Of a stretch of 64,000 bases of DNA, positions 43,816 to 56,493 are shown one piece after another (within the stretch, counting starts at the first letter, position 1; each line of letters opens with the position of its first letter). Position numbers and translations under genes: made by a program. Location: assembly GCA_037157565.1 (NCBI GenBank), contig JAZHRO010000003.1, positions 38,515,001 through 38,579,000 of the forward strand, given 5' to 3'. The notes beneath the pieces are model-generated. The model was not told the origin of the DNA. It saw nothing but the letters and a program-made list of their open reading frames with translations, and searched no databases. Source of the DNA: Thalassia testudinum. Lineage: Eukaryota > Streptophyta > Magnoliopsida > Alismatales > Hydrocharitaceae.

Positions 43816-44330
43816 GCATTCACGTAGCTGCGTGATGCTGTCACCGAGGACCCTGTTCCCCAGCCACCTACTTGGTCCCTCGACTTTGAACTCATGTGTG
43901 ACTCTTCCAACCTTGCAGTCGGAGCCATCCTGGGATAAAGATGCGATAGACACCCCTTCATGGTGTACTACGCTAGTAAGACGGTCGACGAGGCCCAACG
44001 TAATATACAGCCACTGAGAAAGAACTACTGGCGATTGTCTTTGGGCTGGAGAAATTCCACTCTTACCTTCTGGGCTCGCATGTTATTATATTCACTGACC
44101 ACGTGGCCATTCGCCATCTCATGCACAAGAAGGATGCCAAGCCTAGACTGATTCGTTGGATCCTTCTGCTCCAAGAGTTTGACATTGAGATCTGCGATAA
44201 GGTCGGAGCCCAGAATGTTGCAGCTGATCATCTCTCAAGACTAGACCCTAACAACATTGGACTTACCCTGCCAATCAATGAGGTTCTTCCCGATGAGCAC
44301 CTATTGCCAATTAATGTGGCAAGTGGACCT
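43816..44330 (+). pseudogene. pol: TE-A RNase H
   Basis: The first catalytic aspartate is in ELMCDSS (about 43890-43910), followed by VGAILG and then a stop (TAA near 43936). A frameshift lies in the segment equivalent to [16 protein letters not shown], about 44010-44050, so the glutamate motif is split between frames. The last part is open in the frame of 44103: [20 protein letters not shown] and [10 protein letters not shown]. It links RT to integrase in one ancestral frame. Confidence 0.8.
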
Positions 44331-45616
44331 TGGTATGCCGACATTGCCAATTACCTTGCTTCTGGTTCCCTTCCACGTGGCTTGCCAAAAAACCAGCGCG
44401 AGCGTCTCATTGTAGAAGCAAAGTATTATTTCTGGGATAATCCACTACTTTTTCGAATAGGTGCTAACCAGATCATCCATCGTTGTATTCTTGACAGTGA
44501 ATTCCCCAGTGTGCTATACTTCTGCCACGATCAGGCCTACGGAGGCCATTTCTCTGGGAGGAAAACTGCAGCCAAGGTGTTGCAGTGTAGTTTCTTTTGG
44601 CCGTCCCTTCACTAGGATGCTCACAATTATGTCAAACATTGCACTAGGTGCCAGTCATTAGGGTCAATGTCACGTCGTGACATGATGCCCTTGCAACCCA
44701 TCCTAGCTGCTGAAATCTTCGACATTTGGGGAATCGATTTCGTGGGTCCCTTTCCTCCTTCCAACGACTTCGAATACATCCTCGTTGCTGTTGATTATGT
44801 TTCGAAATGGATCGAGGCTAGTCCCACACGCCATGCTGACCATGTCATAACCACTCGATTTGTCAAAGACCACATTTTCGCATGATTGGGGATCCCTTGA
44901 GCCATTATCTCGGATGGAGGAAGCCATTTTACGCATGCTTCTTTTTAGGCACTTCTGAGGAAATATGGAGTCCACCATCGTATCACATCTCCGTATCATC
45001 CTCAAATGAATGGCCATGCTGAGGTGTCGAACTGGCAAATCAAGCAAATTCTCCAGAAAATTGTTCGGCTTGACTATAAGGATTGGTCCGACAAGCTGAT
45101 TGATGCACTTTGGGCATACCGAACCACCTTCAAGTCTCCCCTAGGTATGTCTCCTTATAGAATCAATTACGGGAAGCCTTGTCATTTGCCGTGGAGCTGG
45201 AGCACCAAGCTTATTGGGTGGTTCACCAATGTAACCTCGACCCAGAATTGTGTGGTCGAGAAAGGAAACTAGAAGTCCAAGAGTTGGAAGAGCTCCGTCG
45301 TGAAGCCTATGATTTTGCCTTAACTTTCAAGCAATGCACTAAGGCTTCTCGCGACAACCGAATTCGACGGAAGGAATTTGAGCCATCTCAGCAAGTTTGG
45401 CTTTACAATGCTTAGGTCAAATTCTTTCCAGAGAAATTGAAGTCCAAATGTACTGGTCCCTTTCAGGTCTCGAGACCATTTCCCAATGGGGCTGTTGAAA
45501 TTGAAGATCCCAAATCTGGGCATAAATTTACAATCAATGGGCGGCGTTTAAAGGCTTATCTTACTCATGAACCTACCCCCATTGGAGAAATGGTTGCCCT
45601 ATTGATGGGTAACTAA
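44331..45616 (+). pseudogene. pol: TE-A integrase
   Basis: HHCC zinc domain with [10 protein letters not shown] (about 44521) and HCTRCQ (about 44639). The catalytic triad is present in one frame: D in GIDFVGPF (44736-44738), D in ISDGGSHF (44913-44915) and E in HAEVSN (45021-45023), spacing D-58-D-35-E. Stops interrupt the frame at 44613-44615, near 44883, 44898 and 44947, and a shift near 45190 breaks the C-terminal domain. The end of the old frame is a TAA at 45614-45616, preceded by GN, as in TE-F. No chromodomain or envelope ORF follows. Confidence 0.88.
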
Positions 45617-46978
45617 TTTTGTGCCTCATTCTGAGTCTAGCTGTGGATGTTAAATTCAACGCTCTTTGGGAGGCACCCCAGCAACACTCCTCCACTGTCA
45701 TGTGCACTTCACTTCACAGCTTTTCACTTCACCACCAACCGTCCACCCACCCTACCACCCTGCTATATACCTTGCACCTCAGCTCTCGTTCCCCGATCTT
45801 TGGACCTTCCTCTACCCTACCCTACATGCATATAAGGACATAGCATCGTTTGGCATGGGGGCATGGATAGGCATCCATTGGATCTGGGTATTATATGGTA
45901 TCATGCAGCTTCCATCCATCTATAAATATGTACATAAAAAATAAAAATAAAAAAAAGGTGTTTAGTAATGATTTGAAGGCTGAAACAAAAATACAATAAG
46001 TGTTTATGGATATTCAACCACTATTTTGAAGACTTTCCAAGCCACATAAGCTTGATTCACTCAGGCTCGGCTTAATTCACTTGAGCATTGACAAGATAAA
46101 TCGGAATCTCTCCTAACTAAGGACGTATTCTTGTACCTGAGACATCAGTACAGGATCCGTTGGTTTGCTTCTATGCGAGAGCCTAAGTAATCTTGATTCA
46201 CACTACACATATCAAGAAAGACCAGGTGAACATAAGATCCAACCCTAGTGTTCATTAGGGAAGGTGGAGTCCTTACCTATGCATGCAGGTAGATTTTTAT
46301 CCCAGGCTTTAGTATTGTGTCTAGGAGAAACTCTTTCCACCAAAAAGGAACTCTCCCACCAAAAAAAAAGTGTGCTCCTCCAAATAAAGTTGTAAGAGAT
46401 ATACCAACACTTGTTTCAAAAAAAAAAAAAAATTGTGCAAATCAGTCAGTATATCTCGCAAATGTCTGTAAATTCTTCTCCCTAAAAAGTTTCTCAGGGC
46501 AAGTTACAAATACCCTATTTCTACCATATATTCTTTGAGCCACAATTGTAATAAAATGGGAGTTAAGTTTTCCGTCATCTTTTTAAGGGTCAATCCGAAG
46601 ACACGAGCTGAAACTGGGACCAACCTACACTTAAAGATTCGTGAAACCCTGGGCTTGTGTCTTAATGTTCATCTGGTTAGTCTTGATCCTTCACTATGCC
46701 ATACCATAATCTCTTGAGCTCTTGAGTACGGCAAAAAACCTTCTGAGTCCTGGAAATCATACTTAAGGTTTAAATACCAAGAGTCTAGGTTAGTCGAGAG
46801 ATGGTTTATGTCATATAAGACATAAAGTACTAGTAGTCTTCTTTGCAATTGGTTCTCATAATATCCAACAAATAAACACACCCATGTTGCTTCAGAAGAA
46901 AATCTTCACCTTAAGATTATTTCTAAATACAATACAAAATGTTCTGCTAGGGACTAGCAAAAGATAGGCATGGGGGTA
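45617..46978 (+). other. TE-A 3' non-coding region and polypurine tract
   Basis: Upstream purine motif at 45827-45871 (ATAAGGACATAGC, then GGCATGGGGGCATGGATAGG), short A runs at about 46362-46370 and 46419-46432, and the terminal module at 46946-46978 (GCTAG-GGA-CTAGC, AAAAGATA, GGCATGGGGGTA). No credible ORF and no envelope-like gene. Confidence 0.75.
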
Positions 46979-49239
46979 TGATTGCACAGCAAAAATACAC
47001 AAGTAATTATGCCATCTTGTGCTATTTCCTCGCACTGCCATTGTATCTTATGTAGCTATAGTTGCATTTGTAAATTAACACATGCATGCATTTATTGAGA
47101 GGGCAGGAGAATGCGAAGAATTGGCCATCTAATTAACATCTTCGTTAAGGGTTGCAAAGCAAATACACCATTTTCATTTTTTTATATTGACTTTGAATTC
47201 TTCTCCCTCGCGCGGCTACAGGGCATGGGGCATGCACCTCTTTGCGCCATTCCTCTGCCAGCAGCATGGCTGGACATGCAATGCCAGCAGCATGGCGGTG
47301 ACATGCGTCTTCTTCTTTAAAAGGCCTTGCCCTCTCCCTTCCGCCGAGAGCCTGAACACACACCACCTTTAGACACTTTCCTCCACCGTCAGGCCAACCT
47401 CCTCCCCTTTCCCTCTCCATACGTAGTATCTCTTCTCTCTGAAGAGACACACTGCGAGTAGGGGCAGGCGCACAGTGGTCCCACAACCACCACGGTGAGT
47501 TCAACCACCGCCCAGCTCCCTCGAGAGCAGGTGGGCGTGGTGGTTTCACCTTTTATTTTCATCGCTAGAAGCCCTCACCGCCATTGCCAGAGCTTGAAGG
47601 TCGGAAGCTCCAGCAACAGCAACGGCCGCCTGAAGCCGTGCAGGCCACCATACACACGCCAGCAGACCTGCGCAAGCCCTCTCTGCACACGCAGGCGCTT
47701 CCCAACGCACCCGCGCTTGTAGAACTAGCACTACTGGTCGCCCGCTCCCACCTGGCACTGTAGCCATTGTTCACGCCTCTCAGCGCGACACTGTAGCCAC
47801 CGGCTTGTTTCTCACTTAGCCTTTGGGACAATGCTCTCTCTCCTTGTTCGCAACCTGCTCTAGCTAGTTGCCCGCATTTGCACCTGCGCCCGCTCCCGCT
47901 AGCAACGCTGTGCGCTACAATGCACTCCTGCACCCGCTTGCGCACGAAGATAGTTGGCGCGGTCCCTCCAGCGCCCACGTGAAGCGCTTGTGCGCCTGTG
48001 CGTGCTCCTGCAAGATCAGACGGCGGACGCTTCCGCTAGACGACTTAAACTCCTCCCTCTCTCTCACAGTCACCCGTCGGTACGTGCACACACACACTCA
48101 CTTGTACACACTCACGTGTACTCTCTCACACACACTTGTACACACACACACACACCCTTATAAACTCACGTCTACACACATATATATTTATATATCCACT
48201 CACATATATACATAAAAATATATCTACATATATGTACATATATACATATATATATCTATATATATCTATATACATAGATACTTATACAAATATATCCATA
48301 TACATATATACATATACATATCTATGTACATATATTACTCTATATATATATCTATTTATAAATATATATATACATATATATCTATATTTACATATCTATA
48401 TTTATACATAACTACAAATATACCTATATAGTTATAACCCGATCTATATATATACATATATATATATCTTTACATACACATAACCTACTTGTATCCATAC
48501 TCCCTTGCACTAGTCACTCCATCACGCATCATATCGCAGGAATATCTGCACCAATTGCTGATATTCCCCGATACCTACGTAAAGCAAGCGCCTCCGCACA
48601 CACTCCCACACATCTGTCCTACACTTTATGTGGCACTCCATCATGTTGGTTGCATCTTACTAGACGTGGACCAACTCGACACTGTGCTACACTCCGTTTC
48701 CGCTTCCACCCCCACCCTTATGTATATAATATCTACATATGTATATATATAGAGACTGTATTTATTTCCCTACAAGCAACCAACCTTGTTTTTATTTCTC
48801 TTTTGTTTCCTACTATTAAAAAGATAAAAAAAAGAGTAAAAGAGAAAAGATAATCCTTGTCTTGTAGGTACTCGGTCTTACAAATAGCAGGACCAATTTT
48901 TTTGGAAACCCTAAGTTGTCTCAAAGCCAAGAACTTGATTTTGAAGGTGTGCCTCAAGGACAATATTATCAACAAAAAGAAATCTTAAATAGAAAAAAAT
49001 CAAAAACATAATAAACGCACAGAAGAGATACGTTTTAGGAAAGGCGTAGAAACTTCTACACCTTTAATTCCTGCCTCCCTGAGATTGACTCTGGGCCTAA
49101 AAGTGACCAAGATAAAATTAAGTAGGCCAAGTTAAAAAAAACTTTTGTGAAAGATGATTAGACTCGATTTAGGTTAACCCACTACGCTAACTTCAACGAT
49201 AATTTCACCATATTAACACAACCTATTTGAGTTCTACCA
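46979..49239 (+). repeat. TE-A 3' LTR
   Basis: 2261 bp, homologous to 7628-9926, with TATA-like TTTAAAAGG at 47316-47324, microsatellite at about 48090-48475 and hairpin at 48531-48574. Ends CTACCA, then AGGAT (49240-49244), then TE-E. Open frames in it, such as 47868-48215, are artefacts. Confidence 0.88.
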
Positions 49240-49244
49240 AGGAT

Positions 49245-50720
49245 CAACATTTTTTGTTGATTTTGACCCGTACTTGTGAATTCTCCATTTCTTCTTTGTA
49301 TGTATATTATGCCTAGTTGAAGGCATTAAACTTAGCACGTGTGTATACTCTCTTCTCTCTACGGAGCTGATAAGGTTGTCACGAAACTCAGGTGATATTC
49401 TGTTTACTCTACCCTTTTCATATCTTTATTTTTACAATGAGGACATTACATCATTCATGCATGGCGGGGTGGATACTTTATCCTGAAATCATTTTGTTAA
49501 CTCCATAGAATTTCTTTTAGTTTCTTTAAAAAAAATTAAAAATTCAAAAAGATAAAAAAATAATAATAACAAAAAAGAATTAGGAGAGGAGAACTTATGC
49601 ATTTGGAAGCTGTTAACTTCAGGAAATGATACGATAGGACCTGAATACTTAGACTCTTCAGCTCTTTAGACTTAATAAGCTCGGGTGTCCACTCCAATGT
49701 GGACTTAGCCGCGAGTCCTCACCAATTCAAATTCATCTTTAATTTAGTTAATAAGTTGAGATGATAAGTATATGACTTATCAACCCACCCTTTCATTTAG
49801 CGGGACTTTAATCCTAAGCATCTACACACCTTTTGCACTGACTCACTTTTCGGCGATTTCTTCGGAAATTGGGTAGCTAATGAATCGTCTAGGGTGGTAT
49901 GCCTGGCAAGTTGTCGGTGGTAACAGCTCATCGGCCAGTTGTCCAAAGCCTAGCCACAAGAAAATTTTCATCATACTGTCTTTAGGTAAATCTTAGATCA
50001 AGGAAGCCACCTACTTTAAAGAAAAAAGAAAGAAAAAAAAAGAAAAGAAAAGAAAAAGGAGAAAATGAAAAATATAAACAAAACCACACTTCACCACACG
50101 AGTATAGCTGGCAAGTTATTATAGGTAATAACACATTGGTGGGTTGTCTAGAGCCTAGCTTACAAAAATGGATAGTAATTCCCAAAACACTTAGGGAAGA
50201 AGCGGGGAAATAGAATAAATCAAGGAGATATACACTAGGTTCACCCTTGTGTTGACCCCAAAAAAAAAAGAAGTAGCGAGAAAGCTATCATTCAAAAAGA
50301 TAAACCTCTAGGCATGGTCACCTAGTGTTGTAGAAACCCAAAGTTCGTTTCAACAGCCACCTAGTGAGTCATTCACTCTTTTCACCTGATGCTTAGCACT
50401 TAGTGTCCTTTTCGAGTCTTGGGTAGGTCAGGTAGTCATAAAAAGTTATCTCGGAACTCTCAAACTCCAAAAGTCCAAAAAAATTTGAAAAGAAGAAAAG
50501 AAAAATGTATCTTCCCTTTTCAAATAATGCAAGGACTTGGGCAGTCCGCATTCTGGCAGACACCCAAGTACTATTAAGTCTTCGTGGTTTAAGACTATAG
50601 TTGATAATTTATATTGTTAATAAACAACATAGGCCTAAGCGATCGAATCCTAATTCTAATTTTATACATAGCATGCAGTTTAACTTTGCTAGGGACTAGC
50701 AAAAGATAGGCAAGGGGGTA
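49245..50720 (+). other. TE-E 3' non-coding region and polypurine tract
   Basis: Collinear with the TE-D 3' region. It holds the upstream purine motif at 49436-49477 (AATGAGGACATTACATC, then GCATGGCGGGGTGGATA), the repeat pair at 49889-49953 and 50099-50158 separated by an A/G-rich stretch, and the terminal module at 50688-50720 (GCTAG-GGA-CTAGC, then GGCAAGGGGGTA). No credible ORF. Confidence 0.7.
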
Positions 50721-52462
50721 TGATATAGACACATCTATTTTGGTTAAAATGGCTAATTATGCATGTTCCTAGGCTTAGATTTGTATTTCATGTTATAAAT
50801 ATTGCATAGTATGCATCATTCTGCATTTAAAGTAGTATATATTTTAGGTTAATTAGGTCCATTTTATGGTCAGGAGAGAAGATTTATTTCAACTCATCAG
50901 ATGGACAATCGGACCTTATGGATCTGATCAGGATGACGACTAGAGGCTAACGCCAATGAATTGTCTAGATCAGAGTCTTATAGAATCATATGAAGTCTGA
51001 GGAAGATCAACGGCCAAGAAGGAAATGCAACACCCTTACGGGCTTAAGATGAAAAATCCGACCGTACGGATGGATAGGGAGCGACGATCGCAGTCTAACA
51101 ATGTGAAAATCAACTCAATCAAAGCACAATGGCACCCTCTGCAGAAGAAAGAATGGATGGCCCAGATGGTGCCACGTGGTGCCATCCAGGCCACCCAACA
51201 ACGAGCACCAATGCCCGCTCCCGCCTCTCCATCATTCGCGACCTTCATTGCCAACCGTTGGACCTTGATCCAACGGTTGAGAAGCTCTCATCCACTGTGA
51301 GCATTAAGTCATCCGCTTGACACAGCAAATGTCTTGGAACAACAGTGGAGGCTTGGGATTTAATGATGGGGTGTGGGTTTGAAACCTGCTGCCCCCACAA
51401 TTGAGCTCGTATTAATTACTGTAGCACACCACACATAGCTGCAGCCACATATAGCAGGAGCGTATGGCATGCCAGCGTGTGCAAGCGACATGGCACGGGG
51501 AGCACGAGCGGGTGATGTGCGCAGCGCTAGCAGAGCGTGTGCTAGCAGGGGATGGCAGATCTTCAGCGACGCTGGCCTTTAATGATGCTTGCAGCTGTCA
51601 CTATTGGCTCGTGCACGCCAGCAAAGGAATTGAAAGTGTGGATCTTCAACGACAGAAAGGATGGATCTGTAGCGATGTTTACGAACATCAGCAATGACCC
51701 ATATACAAATTTGTTCTTCCTCCTCCATTATAAAAGGACCTACCCACCACCATTTCAAACCATCTCTTCCTTTATTCCTCTCACCACCTCCACGGCTCTA
51801 GAGAGAGCTTGTCCCAAGCCCGAGATGCTCCTTTATAGTAGAAAACAAAATAGTTTTCCCGCCTCTCATCCACATTCATGGAGCATCCCATGGCCATCCT
51901 TTCACTACCCTTCGGGAAGAAGATCCTCGCCGCGACATCATCCTGCCCCACCCTCCATCCTCTAGCTCCGTCCCCATTTGTCTTGCTTCTCACCACCTTC
52001 CTCTGGTCGACATCAGAGCGAGTCATCCTCCAAGCTACCATCAAGGGGGATTTCTCTCACCTCTTTCTATCTTTCTTTTTCTTTCGTAGTATAGATTTTC
52101 TGCTTTCGTAGTAGTAACAAACAATTCTTTATAAATAGATGATTATTTCTCTCTCTCTTTCTCCCTCTCATAAATTTTTGGATGTAGATTAGGTAGAATT
52201 CATCGACCTAACACTCACTTGCTAAAAATACCAAAAAATTTAGAAAAGATAAAAACGGCCAAAAACAAATAAAAGCGAAGCACGGATTTTTATAAAATCA
52301 GACATTCGCCTACCCGTGCTCAACCAGGGATTCACTTTTTGAGTTTCGATTATAAATTTTATTTGAAAGACGTGTTTTGCAAGCTATGATGTTGGGTCCT
52401 TCAAACCCCCACTTCAATTCGCGAAAGATGCCTACATCAAGCAGCATTTTTTTCTGGGTCAC
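50721..52462 (+). repeat. TE-E 3' LTR
   Basis: Starts TGATATAGACAC after the purine tract. The first ~150 nt align with the TE-D LTR (GCATGTTC, ATAAATATTGCATA, GCATCAT..TGCATTTA). TATA box TATAAAAG at 51729-51736. The exact end is unclear: homology fades near 52440 and TE-F begins at 52463, either inside the LTR end or just beyond it. Confidence 0.7.
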
Positions 52463-52801
52463 TGATTGCACAGCAAAAATATACCAACAATTGTTCCATC
52501 TTGGGTTACTTCCTAGCATCGCCAGTGCATACTAGGCAGCCATAGTCACATTTGTAAAAATAAATGCATAGTTGCATTTATTTGAGAGGGGAGGAGAGTG
52601 AATAAAATGGCCTTGAAATTAACATATACCTCAAGTGTTGCCTCGCAAATTCACCATGTTTATTTTTATTTTTATTTTTATTTGACTTTCTTCTCCACGG
52701 CTGCAAGGCATGGCTTGATCTTCCTCACGCCATGCTCTGCAGCAAGCTTGCCCTGCAGCCGCATGCACAACCAGGGCATGGCTGTGCTTGCCTTCTTCCT
52801 C

Positions 52802-53010
52802 TTTAAAAAGGGCACAGCTTTCTTCTCTGAAGAGAGCCTGGTCCAACACCACACATACAACAGCTTCCCTTCCAGGCCGTCTCCTCCCCTCTCCCCTCCA
52901 TACGCAGCCTCTCCTCCTTCTAAGGAGCTACTCTGTGGGCAAGAGCAGCTCACAGTGGTGCGCAACCACCACTGTGAGTCCCACCACCGCCCAGCTCATT
53001 AAAGAGCTGG
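52802..53010 (+). promoter_or_regulatory. TE-F TATA box and two leader hairpins
   Basis: TTTAAAAAGG (52802-52811). Hairpin 1: CTCACAGTGGT (52949-52959) / ACCACTGTGAG (52968-52978), 11 bp perfect, 8-nt loop. Hairpin 2: CCAGCTC (52991-52997) / GAGCTGG (53004-53010), 7 bp perfect, 6-nt loop. Confidence 0.6.
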
Positions 53011-53704
53011 TTGGTGTGGTGGCTTTCACCGATCTATTTTCGTCATTCCATCCACGTCCGCCATTGCCACAGAGTCAAGCTTTGAAGCTCAACCGCAGCT
53101 GCAGCAACGAACCGGCCGCCGCTTGCCCGTGCACGCCAACAGTCGGCGTAGCTATTTCCGTGCGCGCCATCAGGTCGCCCTCTCCCCTCAACGTGCTCTC
53201 CAGCAGCTGGCGCAGTCCTTCCGCACGCGCGCCAGCTCGCTCAGTGGCGACCGCACACGCAGAACCGCCAATAGGCGGTCACACGAATCGAGCATGCACT
53301 GTAGCCACTGTTCACGCTAAAGAGGGCGACACTGTGGCTACAGTGCGGTGACCGGTAAGTTTCCCACTATCCGGTCACCCGGTGCTCTCTCTCTGCGTCG
53401 TTACCGACGTCAGCCCGTCCGTGCACGCCCACGCCCACGTCTCTCCCCGTGCCCGCTCTCGCATCAGCATCCGCCTGCATCTTTGCCAGCTTCAACACCC
53501 TCCTCTTCTCGTAGCGCACTTCGCTGCAGTTCCTCCCACACCCGCTCCCTCCAATGTGCACCTGCGCTTATGCACGCCTACACGTGCGCGTGCACGCTCC
53601 TGCGCGCATCATTTGACGACGGTTGAAGCATCAGACGGCTTAACTCGTCGCTTCTTCATGCCAGCAGACGATCTCTCTCTCTCTCTTAGCACTCTCACTC
53701 CTGC

Positions 53705-54233
53705 AGACACATACACACACACACACTCTCGTACACACACCCACTCACTTATACACTACTATATACTTATATATATATACATATATATATTTATATATAT
53801 ATTTATATACATAAATATATATATATACATATATCTATACATACAGAGGTATCTATATAACTAAGTATAAGCATATATACATATATATATATCTACATTC
53901 ATATACACATATATTTATACATATATATATATATATACAAATATAAATAGATATATACATATATCTATAACTATAAATACATATAGATTTATATGTATAT
54001 CTATCTACATATATCTATATACATAGATACTTATGCTAATATATATATATACATATACACATATATATAACTATATACATATATTACTATATATATATGT
54101 ATATACATATATACATACACACACATATCTATATCTATATATATAGTTATATATATATACATATATGTACAATTATAAATATATATATATATATACATAA
54201 ACTTACATCTATCTACACATATATTTACATATC

Positions 54234-54266
<33 letters not shown>

Positions 54267-54365
54267 TTATATACATATATAACTACATATCGACCTATAT
54301 AATTACAACCATATCTATATATATACATATAGATATATATTTACATATATACATATATATATATT
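53705..54365 (+). repeat. CA then TA/TATACA microsatellite in the TE-F 5' LTR
   Basis: CA-rich units to about 53740, then TA-based units for more than 600 nt. This is the longest of these tracts in the window. Confidence 0.85.
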
Positions 54366-54391
54366 TTTTTTCATATCACCTACCATACGTT

Positions 54392-54435
54392 GTATCGTAG
54401 GAATATCTGCACCAGTTGCTAATATTCCCCGATAC
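54392..54435 (+). other. Hairpin after the microsatellite (TE-F 5' LTR)
   Basis: GTATCG (54392-54397) pairs with CGATAC (54430-54435), and inside it GGAATAT pairs with ATATTCC. Confidence 0.5.
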
Positions 54436-55076
54436 ACGCGTATAGAAAGCATCTTCGCACACATCTTCCCCCATCCATCCTACACTCCACACGGCACTTC
54501 ATCCTATTGGCTGCATCTTTCGAGACGACAACCGACTCGACACCGTTCTACATGCCATTTCAACCTCCACCCCCACCCCTTTATACATATATAATATATA
54601 CATATATATATACTATATTTACTTTATTTCTCTTTCTCTTTCCTACTATTAAAAAGATAAAAAAAAATATACAAAAGTGAAATGATAATCTTTGACTTGC
54701 AGGTACTTAGTCTTTTGAATAGCAAGACCAGTTTTGGAACCCTAATTTGGCTCAAAGCCAAGAACCTGATTTTTGAGGGTGTGCCTCAAGGACAAGAATT
54801 ATCAAAAAAAAAAAATCTAAATAGAAAAACACCAAAAACATAATAAATGAACATAAGAGATTCATTGTAGCAAAGGCGTAGAAACTTCTTCACCTCTAAT
54901 CCCACTTCACTAAGTTCGACCCTAGGCCTAAAAGTGACCAAGATAAAATCGAGTAGGGCAGGTAAAAAAATTTGTAAAGAGATGGTTAGGCTTGATTTAG
55001 GTTAACCACTATACTCATTTCAACGATAAAATCACCATATTAGCACAACTTATCCAGGTCCGACCACACCTCTTTT

Positions 55077-55094
55077 CGAGCGTCGTTGCTGGGG
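55077..55094 (+). promoter_or_regulatory. TE-F primer-binding site, decayed tRNA-Asp match
   Basis: CGAGCGTCGTTGCTGGGGA region, about 10 nt after the LTR end. The 3' part (CGTTGCTGGGGA) matches the TE-A site; the 5' part has substitutions and an apparent indel. Confidence 0.6.
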
Positions 55095-56493
55095 AAGTAC
55101 GCATTCAAGTAAGTTTTTACTCCATTCCTTAATTTTTCTCTTCTCACACCCTTCTCTTCACAGGTGTTTTTGTTTGTTGCTGTGCAGGTGAACTTGTTGC
55201 AAGGAGAAGACAAGCAGACGAAGTCGGAGATGTGGGTAGATCCAAGGCGGGAACGAGAGCGTGAGGTTGCTGGCACCACATTGGAGCTTCGCATACGTTG
55301 CTGAATAAGTAGGTCTTTCTTTCTTATCAACTTAGGTTAACTTGTCACCTTAATAAAATATATATATATATGAAAAAAACTAAAAACACTTCTTGGGATC
55401 TCTTGGCGCAAGTGGATGAAAATCACTTGTTTGATTGTTTGCCATCACTCCCACCACCCCGGGATTTCCCGCCAAACTTCATATAGCAAAGATCCTAGAA
55501 TCTTGATTCCAACCAAAAAATCTTGATTCTTGAATCTTTCGCCATGTGAAGTATTCTTTGAGGCAAAAATAAAAAGATTGATTGCCATCCCTTTTTGCCT
55601 CATTTATCTGCAAATTCGGGATCCCCTTTTTGGTGGGGAGAATTAGAATTGAGTTGATTCCAACCCCACCATGACCTTTCACGTGCCTAAGATTCGATCC
55701 CGAATACTTCAACCCCAACAATTTGATTTTCTTTATCTTATGGTTGAGCCTTGTGTGTGGAAATCATTTTGGTGATTGGGAGCACTTGAATTGAAGTGCT
55801 TTGGCTCGCTTTCACACTAATCTAAAACTGATTTGTGCATCCACACATAGAAATCTCCATCTAGGGAATCCCATTCAATTTTAGCATGCATTAACCAATT
55901 GACATTGAAGAAGGGTTTGTTAGACTTAGAAGAAAACTTGTATTCTCACAAAACCCGGAGATTGGTTGAAATGGTAATTCAGTGAAATCCTAAAATCCAT
56001 ACTACTTAAGGCTGAATTCTAAAAACCATTCACCAATTAAAACCTCAACTCAGGGAGATTTCCCAATTGCATGCTTGGTTTATACACTTTACAAAATCAA
56101 TCACTTGGGCATTACCCATAAATAATGCCCTTGACATTCCAGAAGCACTTGATCCTAAGCCACTAACTAAAACTGGTAGCAACTTGACCCTTATTAAGGA
56201 TTGGAGGTCTAACTACCTGCGTGTAGTGCCTACATGCTGGTGAGGGTTCCCGCATGCTATCGGGTGTCTAAGACTGGGGCAAAAGGCCTTTCAATCTGGC
56301 CCAGTGGTTCCGCGGTGATCGCATTCGGATCCGTAGGTCGTGATAGTAGGTAACTTAGATCTTTAGGTCTAAGGGCACACTGTAGAGGTTAGGAATTTGA
56401 TTGTATTGATTTGTCATCAAGTATACCTTTGCGGCGTCATTTCTCTCATCTCCTTTTCCCTTCGTATCCCCTCAATTCTTCCTGCGGTAGTGC
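55095..56493 (+). other. TE-F untranslated leader
   Basis: Collinear with the TE-A and TE-C leaders. It contains a perfect 8-bp hairpin GGGCATTA (56107-56114) / TAATGCCC (56123-56130) and the conserved GC-rich block at about 56213-56340. No credible ORF. Confidence 0.65.

Larger units (their letters stand above)
7628..49239 (+). mobile_element. TE-A: Athila-like Ty3/gypsy element, split by TE-B and TE-D
   Basis: LTRs at 7628-9926 and 46979-49239 both start TGATTGCACAGC and end CTACCA. AGGAT flanks the whole unit at 7623-7627 and 49240-49244. The order is 5' LTR, tRNA-Asp primer site, leader (broken by TE-B), gag, protease, RT (broken by TE-D), RNase H, integrase, 3' non-coding region, purine tract and 3' LTR. 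Without the nested elements it is about 13.2 kb. The coding region has stops and frameshifts, so it is no longer autonomous. The gag type, DLGSS protease motif and tRNA-Asp primer point to the Athila lineage; that assignment rests on my memory of the family. Confidence 0.88.
7101..52462 (+). mobile_element. TE-E: non-autonomous LTR element, host of TE-G and TE-A
   Basis: Pieces at 7101-7622 and 49240-~52462 join across TE-A. The join is supported by collinearity with TE-D, which has the same sequence unbroken on the minus strand (about 38600-38760): a GGGTCTGCA segment before the gap and CTTGTGAATT then GCCTAG(T/C)TGAAGGCA after it. The order is ORF, non-coding region, purine tract and 3' LTR. 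Its 5' LTR and primer site lie left of the window. It is the oldest layer here because TE-A and TE-G both interrupt it. Confidence 0.75.
52463..55066 (+). repeat. TE-F 5' LTR
   Basis: TGATTGCACAGC...GTCCGACCA, 2604 bp, long because of a ~650-nt microsatellite (about 53705-54365). TATA-like TTTAAAAAGG at 52802-52811. Its organisation is as in TE-A and TE-C. Confidence 0.88.

Noticed and set aside
45617..46978. Possible envelope-like gene between integrase and 3' LTR, as reported for some Athila elements
   Set aside because: The longest frames in this region in A, B and F are under 100 codons and show no signal peptide plus transmembrane pattern.
49245..50720. Unique intergenic DNA between TE-A and TE-F
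   Set aside because: It is collinear with the 3' region of TE-D and ends in the same purine module, so it is the rest of TE-E.
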